NCBI RefSeq assembly: GCF_016908525.1
Contig: NZ_JAFBEB010000009.1
Coordinates: 1-64,000, forward strand
Source: Brevibacillus fulvus
Lineage (GTDB): Bacteria; Bacillota; Bacilli; Brevibacillales; Brevibacillaceae
DNA: 64,000 bases
Reading direction: 5' to 3'
Each line of letters begins with the position of its first letter. The stretch's first letter is position 1. Shown here piece after piece: positions 34,314 to 42,798 of the stretch. Both the position numbers and the translations under genes were made by a program. The notes below the pieces were generated by a model, which saw only the letters and a program-made list of their open reading frames with translations, ran no database searches and was not told the origin of the DNA.

Positions 34314-35492
34314 TCAAATCCTTTCAAATACGCCCGCCGCACCCATTCCGCCGCCAATACACATCGTCACTACGCCGTAGCGCTGTTGGCGTCTTTGCAA
34401 TTCATGCAAAAGGGAAACCGTCAGTTTCGCACCCGTACAGCCGAGCGGATGCCCAAGAGCGATCGCCCCTCCGTTCACATTGACTTTCTCCCGATCAAGT
34501 CCCAACTCGCGAATGACGGCAATCGCCTGTGAGGCAAACGCTTCATTTAATTCAAACAAGTCCACCTGCTCCAAAGAAATTCCCGCGGACTTCAACGCTT
34601 TGGGAACAGCCACGACCGGACCGATTCCCATGATGTCCGGGGCAACCCCGCCAACCGCAAAGGAGCAGAAGCGGGCGAGCGGTTTGAGCCCCAGCGCTTC
34701 CGCCTTTTCCTCCGACATCAGCAAGACTGCTGCCGCTCCGTCACTGGTTTGGGAGGAGTTCCCTGCGGTTACCGTACCATCCATGCGGAATACCGGTTTG
34801 AGCGTAGCCAGCACTTCCAAAGAAGTATCCGGGCGAACCCCTTCATCCACGGCAAACGTTTTTTCCGTGACGGTTTCCACTCCGTCCGCATCGACAATTT
34901 TTTCGTGGACAGTCAGCGGGACGATCTCATCGGCAAATTTGCCTGCCGCCAACGCCGCTTTTGCCCGCCGATGACTCTCTACGGCAAACGCATCCTGCTC
35001 TGTCCGCGATACGCGATAGCGCTCCGCCACCCGTTCCGCTGTCTCCCCCATCCCTATGTAAGCTTCCGGCATCGTTGCAACCAGTGCAGGATTAGGCTTG
35101 ACATGATGCCCTTGCATCGGGACGAGACTCATGCTTTCCACACCGCCGGCGATGACAACGTCACTGTCGCCAGACATTATCTGATAAGCCGCGTACGCAA
35201 TTGTTTGCAATCCCGAAGAGCAAAACCGGTTGATCGTCACACCCGGCACACTGTCGGGAAGGCCGGCTCGCAATCCGATCAATCTGGCCATATTGGTCCC
35301 TTGCTCCGCTTCCGGCACTGCGTTTCCGATCAGCAGGTCATCGATTTCCTCTGCAGCCAGCTGCGGTGTACGCCGCAGCAATTCCTCCACGACAGCCGCT
35401 CCCAGATCGACCGGGTGTACCTCTCGCAAGCTGCCTTTCTTTGCCTTGCCAACTGCGGTTCGCACCGCGGAAACAATCACTGCCCGCCTCAT
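34314..35492 (-). CDS. fadA: Acetyl-CoA C-acyltransferase (thiolase)
   Basis: Thiolase of fatty-acid beta-oxidation, 392 residues. Catalytic residues are the nucleophile Cys near 87 in NRFCSSGLQ, His near 348 in ALGHPLGCTGA and the second Cys near 378 in MCIGGGMG. The N-terminus RRAVIVSAVRTAVGK is typical. The start is set by AAAGGAGGGG before the ATG at 35492. It is closest in style to B. subtilis YusK/FadA; its usual partners (fadB/fadE) are not beside it. An acetoacetyl-CoA thiolase role is the main alternative. Confidence 0.9.
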   Translation of the reverse strand: MRRAVIVSAVRTAVGKAKKGSLREVHPVDLGAAVVEELLRRTPQLAAEEIDDLLIGNAVPEAEQGTNMARLIGLRAGLPDSVPGVTINRFCSSGLQTIAYAAYQIMSGDSDVVIAGGVESMSLVPMQGHHVKPNPALVATMPEAYIGMGETAERVAERYRVSRTEQDAFAVESHRRAKAALAAGKFADEIVPLTVHEKIVDADGVETVTEKTFAVDEGVRPDTSLEVLATLKPVFRMDGTVTAGNSSQTSDGAAAVLLMSEEKAEALGLKPLARFCSFAVGGVAPDIMGIGPVVAVPKALKSAGISLEQVDLFELNEAFASQAIAVIRELGLDREKVNVNGGAIALGHPLGCTGAKLTVSLLHELQRRQQRYGVVTMCIGGGMGAAGVFERI

Positions 35493-35549
35493 GACATACC
35501 CCTCCTTTGTCACTATCCACCAACGCCAAAGAAAAGATTGAATATACAG

Positions 35550-35602
35550 AAAAGAAAAACAACCGTTTCTCTTCCAGTTTACCCCAGGAAGAAAACGGTT
35601 GC
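35550..35602 (-). terminator. Terminator of the 35651-36064 gene
   Basis: A long stem (35560-35575 with 35586-35601, CAACCG ends) followed on the minus strand by TTTTTCTTTTC. Confidence 0.85.
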
Positions 35603-35650
35603 AAAGACAATTTTCCCATATATTTACTGAAGCGCAATGATCGAGTTTTG

Positions 35651-36064
35651 TTATTTTTGCGGAACAAAACTGCCGTCACGCAGCATAACCAATTCTCCCA
35701 TAAGAAATGCCAGATCTTCGGAGTCTTCCAGTTTCCCGCTTTGTTCCAAAGCTTCCAACCGCATGAGCAGCATGTTGGCGAAGTCTTGAATTTGCACCGG
35801 ATGTGCTTGCAAATCTGCTTCATCCAAGATTTCTACATGGGTGGCCGCTTCGATATGGGTCATAATGCGAAACCCGCCGATTTCCCCGATATAGTCCTTT
35901 TTGTTAAGCGGAGAACGCTGCAGTTTTTTCAGCATGCTGACAATGTCATTCGCCACAATACTCGGAAAGGCAACCTGATACAGCGAACGGTTCTGGCTAT
36001 CAACCGCGATCAGCAACAGGTCCGTCCCATCCGGTTTTTTCTCCTTTTTGCTAAAACCAAACAT
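35651..36064 (-). CDS. Hypothetical protein, 137 residues
   Basis: No family recognised. The protein begins MFGFSKKEKKPDG, has an alternating hydrophobic segment DLLLIAVDSQNRSLYQVAF that looks like paired beta strands, a helix-rich centre (IVANDIVSMLKKLQRS) and an acidic C-terminal helix. No cysteines, signal peptide or membrane helix. The ATG follows GAGGTGG. It has its own terminator and stands between the thiolase gene and the proline T-box, reading leftward, so it is probably a single-gene transcript. Clear ribosome binding site and full-length frame support a real gene. Confidence 0.65.
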   Translation of the reverse strand: MFGFSKKEKKPDGTDLLLIAVDSQNRSLYQVAFPSIVANDIVSMLKKLQRSPLNKKDYIGEIGGFRIMTHIEAATHVEILDEADLQAHPVQIQDFANMLLMRLEALEQSGKLEDSEDLAFLMGELVMLRDGSFVPQK

Positions 36065-36202
36065 TTTTCCACCTCAGCTACGTGACTTTATTCCTTTCCA
36101 TGATAGTTGGAAACCGGGCAAGAAACAACCCCTATTATCTGGTGATCTCCTGCTGATCAAGCGATTTGGCGGGCTTTTCGCCGGCTATGTTAAATATTGC
36201 CC

Positions 36203-36231
36203 TTGACATTTTTTCGGTTCATCCACATAAT
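36203..36231 (+). promoter_or_regulatory. Promoter of the proline operon
   Basis: TTGACA (36203-36208), 17-nt spacer, CATAAT (36226-36231). Start expected near 36238, upstream of the T-box. Confidence 0.82.
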
Positions 36232-36284
36232 AATGAAAATAAATTGACTTGCACACGCTACAATGATTCATATATGGCATTGCG

Positions 36285-36545
36285 TCGAAGGGAAATAGTA
36301 AAACCCTCTTTCTGGCTCAGAGAGCGAAATCCGGCGGCTGAAAGATTTCGTCCATGAAACGGTTTGAACCCATCCCGGAGCAGCCAGGGATATAACCTGG
36401 CCAGGTTGCTTTTACCTGTTATCAAAAAAGAGAGCCGGATAACCTGCACTGGTCTGCCGAAAGATCAGCTTGCGGTTGTCAAGTAAGGTGGTACCGCGGA
36501 AGTTACCCTTTCGTCCTTATTTTTTAGGGATGAAAGGGTTTTTTG
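36285..36545 (+). promoter_or_regulatory. Proline-specific T-box riboswitch with terminator
   Basis: Stem I spans about 36285-36388, with AGAGAGC and the GGCGGCTGAAAG stretch in its distal part. The specifier side reads GTTTGAACCCATCC, which places the codon CCC (proline) at 36369-36371. The T-box proper is AAGGTGGTACCGCGG (36485-36499), whose bulge pairs with the tRNA end. The competing terminator is ACCCTTTCGTCC with GGGATGAAAGGGT (about 36505-36539) and six T. Uncharged tRNA-Pro should favour readthrough into proBAC. Confidence 0.94.
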
Positions 36546-36576
36546 CTTTATATTCCATTGTGGAGGTCTTTTCAAC

Positions 36577-37665
36577 ATGCAGTCGGAAGGAAAAAAACGA
36601 ATTGTCGTCAAAGTGGGCAGCAGTTCTCTCGCTTCACCGCACGGCGGTTGCGATTTCGCTAAAATGAAGCTGTTGGTTGAAGCGTTGTCGCTGCTGAAAA
36701 ATGAGGGGCATGAGGTACTGCTCGTATCATCGGGAGCTGTCGCCAGCGGCTATACTCTGCTCGGTTACCAGCAGCGCCCGCGGACTTTGGTCGCCAAGCA
36801 AGCAGCAGCGGCCATCGGGCAAAGCGTCTTGATGCAAAGCTATGCTTCCCTGTTCGCCGAGCATCATTACAACGTGGCGCAAATTTTGCTGACGCGCAGC
36901 GATTTTTCCGACAAGGAACGTTATCACCATGCTTTTGAGACTATTTCTTTACTGCTTTCCCGCGGCATCGTACCGATTATTAACGAAAATGATCCCGTCT
37001 CGGTCGCGGAATTGACATTTGGTGACAACGACATGCTCGGCGCGCTCGTTTCCGGATTGGTTCATGCCGATCTATATACGATTATTACGGATACCGACGG
37101 TCTTTATGACAAAGACCCGCGCAAACATAAAGACGCCGTGCGCATTCCTTATCTTGCGGAGATTACGGCGGAAGCGGAAGCGGCGGCAGGCGATGCCGGT
37201 TCATTGGGCACCGGCGGGATGCGCTCAAAAATTATCGCCGCCAAAACCGCGCAAAATTTGGGCATTTCCACTTTTATCGGGCGGGCTACCCGGCCGGACA
37301 GTTTATTGGAGATTGCCGCTGGCCGCGGCGAAGGTACCTATGTGAGCGGCAAAAACGAAAACTTGCCTACGCGAAAACAGTGGATCGCCCTGCATTCTCC
37401 GGTGAAAGGGCAAATTTTTATCGATGAAGGTGCAGCCCATGCACTGACGCGCGACAGACGAAGCCTTTTGATCGGCGGTGTGCGCGACGTAGCCGGCGAC
37501 TTTCAGCCGGGCGAAGTGGTGGAAGTGTTTTGCGGAAGTCAACCGCTCGGCCGGGGGGTCAGCCGCTACGGTGCCGAAGTATTGCGATTGGCTCTTTCTC
37601 CACAACAGGGCGTTCGCCTGGAAAACGAAGTCATCCATCGGGACCAATGGGTCTTGGTGCCATAA
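36577..37665 (+). CDS. proB: Glutamate 5-kinase
   Basis: First step of proline synthesis from glutamate. 362 residues: amino-acid kinase domain (1-255) with VVKVGSSSLAS, VSSGAVASG, NENDPVS and FGDNDMLGALVSG, then a C-terminal PUA domain (about 275-355, FIDEGAAHALTRDRRSLL). The kinase with PUA is the long form and is usually feedback inhibited by proline. The start follows GGAGGTC at 9 nt, 32 nt after the T-box terminator. First gene of proB-proA-proC. Confidence 0.96.
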   Translation: MQSEGKKRIVVKVGSSSLASPHGGCDFAKMKLLVEALSLLKNEGHEVLLVSSGAVASGYTLLGYQQRPRTLVAKQAAAAIGQSVLMQSYASLFAEHHYNVAQILLTRSDFSDKERYHHAFETISLLLSRGIVPIINENDPVSVAELTFGDNDMLGALVSGLVHADLYTIITDTDGLYDKDPRKHKDAVRIPYLAEITAEAEAAAGDAGSLGTGGMRSKIIAAKTAQNLGISTFIGRATRPDSLLEIAAGRGEGTYVSGKNENLPTRKQWIALHSPVKGQIFIDEGAAHALTRDRRSLLIGGVRDVAGDFQPGEVVEVFCGSQPLGRGVSRYGAEVLRLALSPQQGVRLENEVIHRDQWVLVP

Positions 37666-37696
37666 ATCCAACTTGTCACGAAAGGAATGATCGATT

Positions 37697-38956
37697 ATGA
37701 CGCATGTAGACAGTGTTGTCCAACAAGCTTTGGCAGCGAAGCAAGCAGCGCGAAAATGGGCTTTGCTATCCACAGAACAGAAAAATGCCGCTTTGCGCAA
37801 AATTGCCCAACAGCTGCTGGAGAACGAATCAACGATTCTCGCCGCCAATGAACAAGATCTGGCTGCGGCCGCAAACAACCAGTATCCGCAAGCCTATCTT
37901 GACCGCCTGCGGCTCAATCACCAACGAGTACTCGACTTGGCCAACAGTTTGGAGGAGCTGGCCGCTTTGCCTGATCCAATCGGCGAGGAAGTTGCTCAAT
38001 GGCAAAGAGCCGATGGGCTGTCTTTCCGGCAAATCCGCGTGCCGCTCGGCGTGATCGGGATGATTTACGAAGCCCGTCCCAATGTCACGATCGATGCCGC
38101 CGCGATTGCCTTGAAAACGGGAAATGCGATTGTCTTGCGCGGCAGCCGTACTGCGCGGCAAACCAACCAGTCGCTGACAGCAAGCATTCAGCAAGCATTG
38201 CGTTCGCTTGATTTGCCCGAAGAAGCGGTCCAATACTTGACCGCTGATCAGCGGGAAGCCGTCGATACATTGTGCACCTTGAATGGATTGATTGATGTAA
38301 TCATTCCGCGCGGCGGAGCAGATTTGATCAATCGTGTGGTCAAAACATCCACTGTCCCTGTCCTGGTGACCGGGGTTGGCAACTGTCATTTGTTTGTCGA
38401 TCAGTCTGCTGATCCGGACAAAGCGATTCCGATCGTCATCAACGCCAAAACGAGCCGCCCCGCCGTCTGCAATGCGGCGGAAAAGCTGCTGCTCCATAAA
38501 AATTGGCCGTACAGCGAACGATTGTTGACGGAGCTGGCCGCAGCCGGCGTTCAGCTCCGTGCCTGCCCGCTGACCCGTGAGCAGCATCCGGAACTGGCTC
38601 ACCTGCTGCAGTCAGCCACCGACGCCGACTGGGATACGGAATATTTGGATTTGATCATCGCGGTACGGACCGTCGCTGATCTTGACGAAGCTCTGCAGCA
38701 TATTGAACAGCACAGCACCGGTCATTCGGAAGCGATCATTACCGAGGATACCGGGAAGGCAGCGCGCTTCCTGGGCGCCGTCGATGCCGCAGCCGTGTAT
38801 CACAATGCATCCACACGCTTTACGGATGGCGGCGAATTTGGCTTTGGCGCGGAATTTGGCATCAGTACGCAAAAAATTCACGCTCGCGGTCCAATGGGCT
38901 TGACCGCTCTGACGAGCACCAAATATCTCATTGTCGGAAATGGCCACATCCGCTAA
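37697..38956 (+). CDS. proA: Glutamate-5-semialdehyde dehydrogenase (gamma-glutamyl phosphate reductase)
   Basis: Reduces gamma-glutamyl phosphate with NADPH. 419 residues of the aldehyde dehydrogenase fold. GVIGMIYEARPNVTIDAA near 118-135, RGSRTARQTN, the catalytic Cys in SRPAVCNAAEKLLLH near 255, and HNASTRFTDGGEFGFGAE near the C-terminus are intact. Starts 31 nt after proB behind AAAGGAATG, and proC follows within 30 nt. Confidence 0.96.
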   Translation: MTHVDSVVQQALAAKQAARKWALLSTEQKNAALRKIAQQLLENESTILAANEQDLAAAANNQYPQAYLDRLRLNHQRVLDLANSLEELAALPDPIGEEVAQWQRADGLSFRQIRVPLGVIGMIYEARPNVTIDAAAIALKTGNAIVLRGSRTARQTNQSLTASIQQALRSLDLPEEAVQYLTADQREAVDTLCTLNGLIDVIIPRGGADLINRVVKTSTVPVLVTGVGNCHLFVDQSADPDKAIPIVINAKTSRPAVCNAAEKLLLHKNWPYSERLLTELAAAGVQLRACPLTREQHPELAHLLQSATDADWDTEYLDLIIAVRTVADLDEALQHIEQHSTGHSEAIITEDTGKAARFLGAVDAAAVYHNASTRFTDGGEFGFGAEFGISTQKIHARGPMGLTALTSTKYLIVGNGHIR

Positions 38957-38980
38957 GAACAGAAAGGGATGAGCACAAAC

Positions 38981-39820
38981 ATGCGAACTCTGGAAAACCG
39001 CGATACCTTGCGCGTCGGCTTTGTCGGCGCCGGGTCCATCGCGGAATCGATATTGGGCGGGATCATCAAGAACGAGATCCTTTCCCCCGCTCAAATCTAT
39101 GTCACTAACCATCAAAATGATCAACGGCTCCTTTATCTTCAGCAACGCTACGGGGTTTCCCCCACTCGCGACCTCGAAACGATGGTGAAGGACAGCACAA
39201 TGTTGCTGCTGGCGATCAAACCGAAGGAAGCCAAGGAAGTATGCCTGCGCCTCGGAAAATACATTCGCCGCGACCAGTTGATCGTCTCGGTGATGGCGGG
39301 CATTTCAACTAAAAATATCAACGAATGGCTGGGAGTCGACTGTCCGATTATCCGAACCATGCCCAATACTTCCTCTTCGGTCGGCTTGTCCGCGACCGGA
39401 ATCGCCGCCGGCCGATATGCCAGCGAATCTCATCTGGAAATCGCCGCGCAATTATTCCGGGCGATCGGCAGCGTATTTCAAGTCGCCGAAGCAGATTTGC
39501 ATATCCTGACCGGACTTTCCGGCAGCGGTCCTGCGTTTATCTACTATATGGCCGAAGCGATGGAACAGGCCGGGGTAAAAGCGGGGTTGCCAGCTGATCT
39601 GTCGCGCGAACTAACCGTCCAAACGTTATTGGGGGCTGCCCACATGCTGTTGAAAGCGGAAGAGGAACCGGCTGAATTGCGCCGCAAAATCACCAGCCCG
39701 GGAGGTACGACCGAAGCCGGTTTGGCTGTGCTCAACTCCTACTCTTTCCAACAGGCAATGATTGATGCGATTTTGCGAGCTGCGGAAAAGTCTGAGGAAT
39801 TAGGCAAACTATATCGCTAA
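38981..39820 (+). CDS. proC: Pyrroline-5-carboxylate reductase
   Basis: Last step of proline synthesis. About 279 residues. N-terminal Rossmann motif GFVGAGSIAESILGG, then IRTMPNTSSSVG, and the C-terminal domain with TGLSGSGPAFIYYMAEAM and ITSPGGTTEAGL. Two ATGs compete: the one at 38969 touches the AAAGGG site, the one at 38981 is 12 nt from it; I chose the second. Completing proBAC in one T-box-controlled unit gives the whole pathway from glutamate. Confidence 0.94.
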   Translation: MRTLENRDTLRVGFVGAGSIAESILGGIIKNEILSPAQIYVTNHQNDQRLLYLQQRYGVSPTRDLETMVKDSTMLLLAIKPKEAKEVCLRLGKYIRRDQLIVSVMAGISTKNINEWLGVDCPIIRTMPNTSSSVGLSATGIAAGRYASESHLEIAAQLFRAIGSVFQVAEADLHILTGLSGSGPAFIYYMAEAMEQAGVKAGLPADLSRELTVQTLLGAAHMLLKAEEEPAELRRKITSPGGTTEAGLAVLNSYSFQQAMIDAILRAAEKSEELGKLYR

Positions 39821-39875
39821 CGACCCACCCCTGCCGAATGGACAGGTGATCGTGGCAAAGTGAGGGGATCAACCG

Positions 39876-40700
39876 ATGCATATCTACGCTTTGTTTGGAA
39901 CCAGCGGCACCGGGAAGAGCAGCAGCGCTTTGAAATTGGCCCACCAGCTGCAAGTCGATACGATCATTGACGATGGCATCTTGATTTACCGCGGACAAAA
40001 AGCGGCGGGCTCGTCGGCCAAATATGAAAAGACAAAAATTCAGGCGGTCAAACGGGCTATCTTTCACTATCAAGACCATGCCGAGGAGGTTCGCCAGGTT
40101 CTCTGGCAGCTGTCTCCGGAGCGATTGTTGATTTTGGGCACATCGCAACGCATGATTCACCGTATCATTGACGCTTTGCGGCTGCCCGCGGCCAACCTTA
40201 CGTTCATTCCGATCGAGGATGTCAAATCGCTGTCGGAAATTGAAGCGGCCAAGTATATCCGGGAGACGCAGGGGAAGCATGTCATCCCGATTCCCCGCAT
40301 CGAAGTGGAGCGCGACTTTTTCCAGCGGATTATCGCCTCAGCGCAGCAAATTTTTTCGGCGAAAAAGGAGATCATCGGCGAAACAACGATCGTCCGCCCC
40401 ACCTTTTTTGGCGGCAGGATTCAACTCAATGAACAGGTATTAAAAAAATTGGTGCAAATCACCTGTCAGCGTTTTCCGGAGGTCGGTCCGCAACTGAAAA
40501 CAAGCTATACGTTTGACGATTTGCCGCGGTTAACGATCAGCCTTTCTCTTAATATGGCGTATTTGCAGCCTGTATTGCCGTTGCTATCCCGGATCCAGCA
40601 AGCGGTTTTTGCCGAAATCAGCTACTCGCTGGAAATTGCTCCGGCCAGCATTGATCTGTACGTCTCAGCCATCTCGTTGCACAAAAAGGACCAGGCATAA
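39876..40700 (+). CDS. P-loop protein with C-terminal Asp23-like domain
   Basis: A 274-residue protein. The N-terminus is a nucleotide-binding fold with Walker A GTSGTGKSS (8-16) and a second strand ending DTIIDDGILIYRG. The C-terminal third (about 180-270) reads VRPTFFGGRIQLNEQVLKKLV, then beta strands LTISLSLNMAYL and a final IDLYVSAISL, which resembles the Asp23/Gls24 envelope-stress domain. Seen together these suggest an ATP- or GTP-binding protein acting at the envelope, but I know no function. It follows proC by 55 nt behind GAGGGG, with no terminator between, and precedes two coat-like genes. Confidence 0.62.
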   Translation: MHIYALFGTSGTGKSSSALKLAHQLQVDTIIDDGILIYRGQKAAGSSAKYEKTKIQAVKRAIFHYQDHAEEVRQVLWQLSPERLLILGTSQRMIHRIIDALRLPAANLTFIPIEDVKSLSEIEAAKYIRETQGKHVIPIPRIEVERDFFQRIIASAQQIFSAKKEIIGETTIVRPTFFGGRIQLNEQVLKKLVQITCQRFPEVGPQLKTSYTFDDLPRLTISLSLNMAYLQPVLPLLSRIQQAVFAEISYSLEIAPASIDLYVSAISLHKKDQA

Positions 40701-40755
40701 ATCAGACGGGGTTGTCCATGCTATTACCGAAATCGAATCGAAAGGAGAACCCCAA

Positions 40756-41043
40756 ATGCCGGCAACTTTAGTCCCTCCACAACAACAACAGCAACAGCCG
40801 CCCATTTCCGCGCCGCCCCGCGTCATTACAACAAAAGATATTGCCTATTTGAAGGACGCGCTTTCCTGGGAGCTGCTTGCCTTTAAAAAGTTTCATTTTT
40901 ATGCACAACAAGTGCAGGATCCGGAAATCAGCCAAATTCTGGAGAAAACCGGACAAATGCATCAACAGCACTTTCAAAGGCTGCTCCCCCATCTGCAAGT
41001 CAACAATGCGCAACAAATGGCAAATATGCCACAGTCCAACTAA
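40756..41043 (+). CDS. Small ferritin-like/CotF-like protein with Gln-rich N-terminus
   Basis: 95 residues. A Pro/Gln-rich start (MPATLVPPQQQQQQPP) leads into two helices (KDIAYLKDALSWELLAFKKFHFYAQQVQDPEI and LEKTGQMHQQHFQRLLPHL) that look like half of a four-helix bundle as in the CotF/YhcN-type coat proteins. The start is the ATG at 40756 behind AAAGGAG; the longer frame back to 40609 overlaps the upstream gene and is rejected. It sits 14 nt before the CotF-family gene. A role in the spore coat is inferred from the fold and the neighbour. Confidence 0.68.
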   Translation: MPATLVPPQQQQQQPPISAPPRVITTKDIAYLKDALSWELLAFKKFHFYAQQVQDPEISQILEKTGQMHQQHFQRLLPHLQVNNAQQMANMPQSN

Positions 41044-41057
41044 AGGCGGTGGAGACA

Positions 41058-41393
41058 ATGAGTCAGCCAAATTCCAATATGATCGCCAACCCGCAAACCG
41101 GGCAGCTGCCAAAAGTGAAAAGTCCGGAGATGAACGATCGCGATTTTATTAATGATGCTCTGGCTACCTGCAAATATTTGACCGACAGCTTGAACGTCGC
41201 GGTTCGGGAAGCAAGCCATCGCGAACTTTATGAGGAAATGCTGCAAATTTTGACGGAAACGCATCAAAGCGCGCGGGAAATGTATGAAGTGATGTTCCGC
41301 AAGGGATGGTACAAGCTGGAGGCGGAAGAGCAGCAAAAACTGCAGCAAACTTACCAGCAATTTAGCAATTACGCTTCCCAGTTTCCTTACTAG
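41058..41393 (+). CDS. CotF family spore coat protein
   Basis: 111 residues with the CotF domain: MNDRDFINDALATCKYLTDSLNVAVREASHRELYEEMLQILTETHQ in two helices, then MYEVMFRKGWYKLEAEEQQKLQQTYQQF. Proteins of this kind (CotF, YhcQ) are small helical coat or forespore proteins in Bacillus. The start is the ATG at 41058 with AAAGGCGG 8 nt upstream; a GTG at 41049 is an alternative. It ends the proBAC-P-loop-coat run and is followed by a strong terminator. Confidence 0.85.
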   Translation: MSQPNSNMIANPQTGQLPKVKSPEMNDRDFINDALATCKYLTDSLNVAVREASHRELYEEMLQILTETHQSAREMYEVMFRKGWYKLEAEEQQKLQQTYQQFSNYASQFPY

Positions 41394-41440
41394 AAGCAAA
41401 GAGCACCGCTAACAGTCACTCTGCGTAAGAACACCATACA

Positions 41441-41484
41441 AAAAAGCCAGTCTTACACAAAACTCGTGTGTTGACTGGCTTTTC
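41441..41484. terminator. Bidirectional terminator between the CotF gene and nagA
   Basis: AAAAGCCAGTC/GACTGGCTTTT stem (41442-41452, 41473-41483) with an inner ACACA/TGTGT pair; T runs on both strands. Confidence 0.88.
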
Positions 41485-41510
41485 TGTATGGGTCGGTTTG
41501 TCCGCAGGCT

Positions 41511-42677
41511 CTACTTTTGGTAGACCAGCTTGCCTTCCACGAACGTTTGCAATACTTCAAACTGATTGCTGACGATGGTGACGTCGGCATCATAGCCGGT
41601 TTTCAGCTGCCCTTTCCGCGCGGAGACTCCGATAATTTCCGCTGGGGTCAAGGAAGCCATCCGAACCGCATCCGGCAACGGCACGCCTGAGAGCGTCACC
41701 AGATTGGCCACCGCCCGGTTCAAGGTGAGAACACTGCCGGCCAGCGTACCGTCTGGCAGTGTGGCCATTCCGTCTCTCACCTGAATCATTTGTCCCCCCA
41801 AGTCGTATTCTCCGTTGGCCATTCCGGTAGCCCGCATGGCGTCGCTGATCAAGGCAATCCGCTTCTCCTGCTTTACTTTGTACAAGATTTTCATGACCGC
41901 CGGATGAACGTGAATGCCGTCGGCGATCAATTCCGTACTCAATTCGTCGTGGACCATCGCCGCGCCGACTACTCCCGGTTCACGGTGATGCAGCCCGCGC
42001 ATCGCATTGAAACAGTGTGTAAAATGGGCGACCCCTTCTTTGATTGCCTCCTCGACCTCGGCAAATTTGGCATTGGTGTGTCCCGCTGATACCGTAACTC
42101 CCTGCCCTTTCAAGAAACGAATCGCCTCCGCTGCCCCCGGCAGTTCAGGCGCAATCGTTACGGTGCGCAGCAGCCCCTGGGCTGCGTGATAAATCCGCTC
42201 TACCTGTTCCCGGGTCGGATTAACCACAAACTCGCCATTTTGCGCCCCTTTCAGCTCAGGATTAATCCAGGGACCTTCCAAATGAATGCCCAGCAGGCGA
42301 GCGCCGCTTAACGCTTCCTGCGGCTCCCGCGCCTTGCGGACGGCATTTTCCACCACTTCTACCAGTCGGTTTACCTCTGCCGTCATCGTTGTCGCCAAAA
42401 AACCGGTTACGCCATATTTGGCCAAGCTTTGCGAAATCACCGCCAATGCCTCTGGTGTGCCGTCCATAACATCGCTGCCGCCAATGCCGTGAATATGGGT
42501 ATCAATCAATCCCGGCCAGATCCAACCGTCCACTTGCTCTGCGTTGGTTGCAGAAAACGGACAAGCGGCACGAGAACCGGCGTAGATGATTTTGCTGCCC
42601 TCTGTCAACAAAACGCCTTCGTCCACAATCTGATCCGGCAGGACAAGCCGCCCTGTCCACATTTTTGTTTCGTTCAT
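41511..42677 (-). CDS. nagA: N-acetylglucosamine-6-phosphate deacetylase
   Basis: Deacetylates GlcNAc-6-phosphate in amino-sugar recycling. 388 residues of the amidohydrolase fold. WPGLIDTHIHGIGGSDVMD near 53-71, the metal-site GIHLEGPWINPELKGAQ, SAGHTNAKFAEVEEAI, HCFNAM and LISDAMRATG are intact. The start is the ATG at 42677 behind GAGGGG. The usual companions nagB and nagR/yvoA are absent, so it is a single gene. It diverges from the LysE-type exporter with about 120 nt between the starts. Confidence 0.94.
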   Translation of the reverse strand: MNETKMWTGRLVLPDQIVDEGVLLTEGSKIIYAGSRAACPFSATNAEQVDGWIWPGLIDTHIHGIGGSDVMDGTPEALAVISQSLAKYGVTGFLATTMTAEVNRLVEVVENAVRKAREPQEALSGARLLGIHLEGPWINPELKGAQNGEFVVNPTREQVERIYHAAQGLLRTVTIAPELPGAAEAIRFLKGQGVTVSAGHTNAKFAEVEEAIKEGVAHFTHCFNAMRGLHHREPGVVGAAMVHDELSTELIADGIHVHPAVMKILYKVKQEKRIALISDAMRATGMANGEYDLGGQMIQVRDGMATLPDGTLAGSVLTLNRAVANLVTLSGVPLPDAVRMASLTPAEIIGVSARKGQLKTGYDADVTIVSNQFEVLQTFVEGKLVYQK

Positions 42678-42798
42678 TATTCGTCCCCTCGATTTCTTGG
42701 TTCGCCTTTCCCGCCATATGATTGACTGCAGACAAGCGGACGGTGATCCGTTATGCTTAGTCATATGGGATTTTTTTCATCGGGAAAGGAGAACAAGG

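Noticed and set aside
35651-36064. Ribosomal or stress protein identity for the unknown 137-residue gene
   Set aside because: No motif beyond general alpha/beta character was recognisable, so no name was given.
40609-40755. N-terminal extension of the small Gln-rich coat-like protein
   Set aside because: It lies out of frame inside the upstream P-loop gene; AAAGGAG marks the ATG at 40756.
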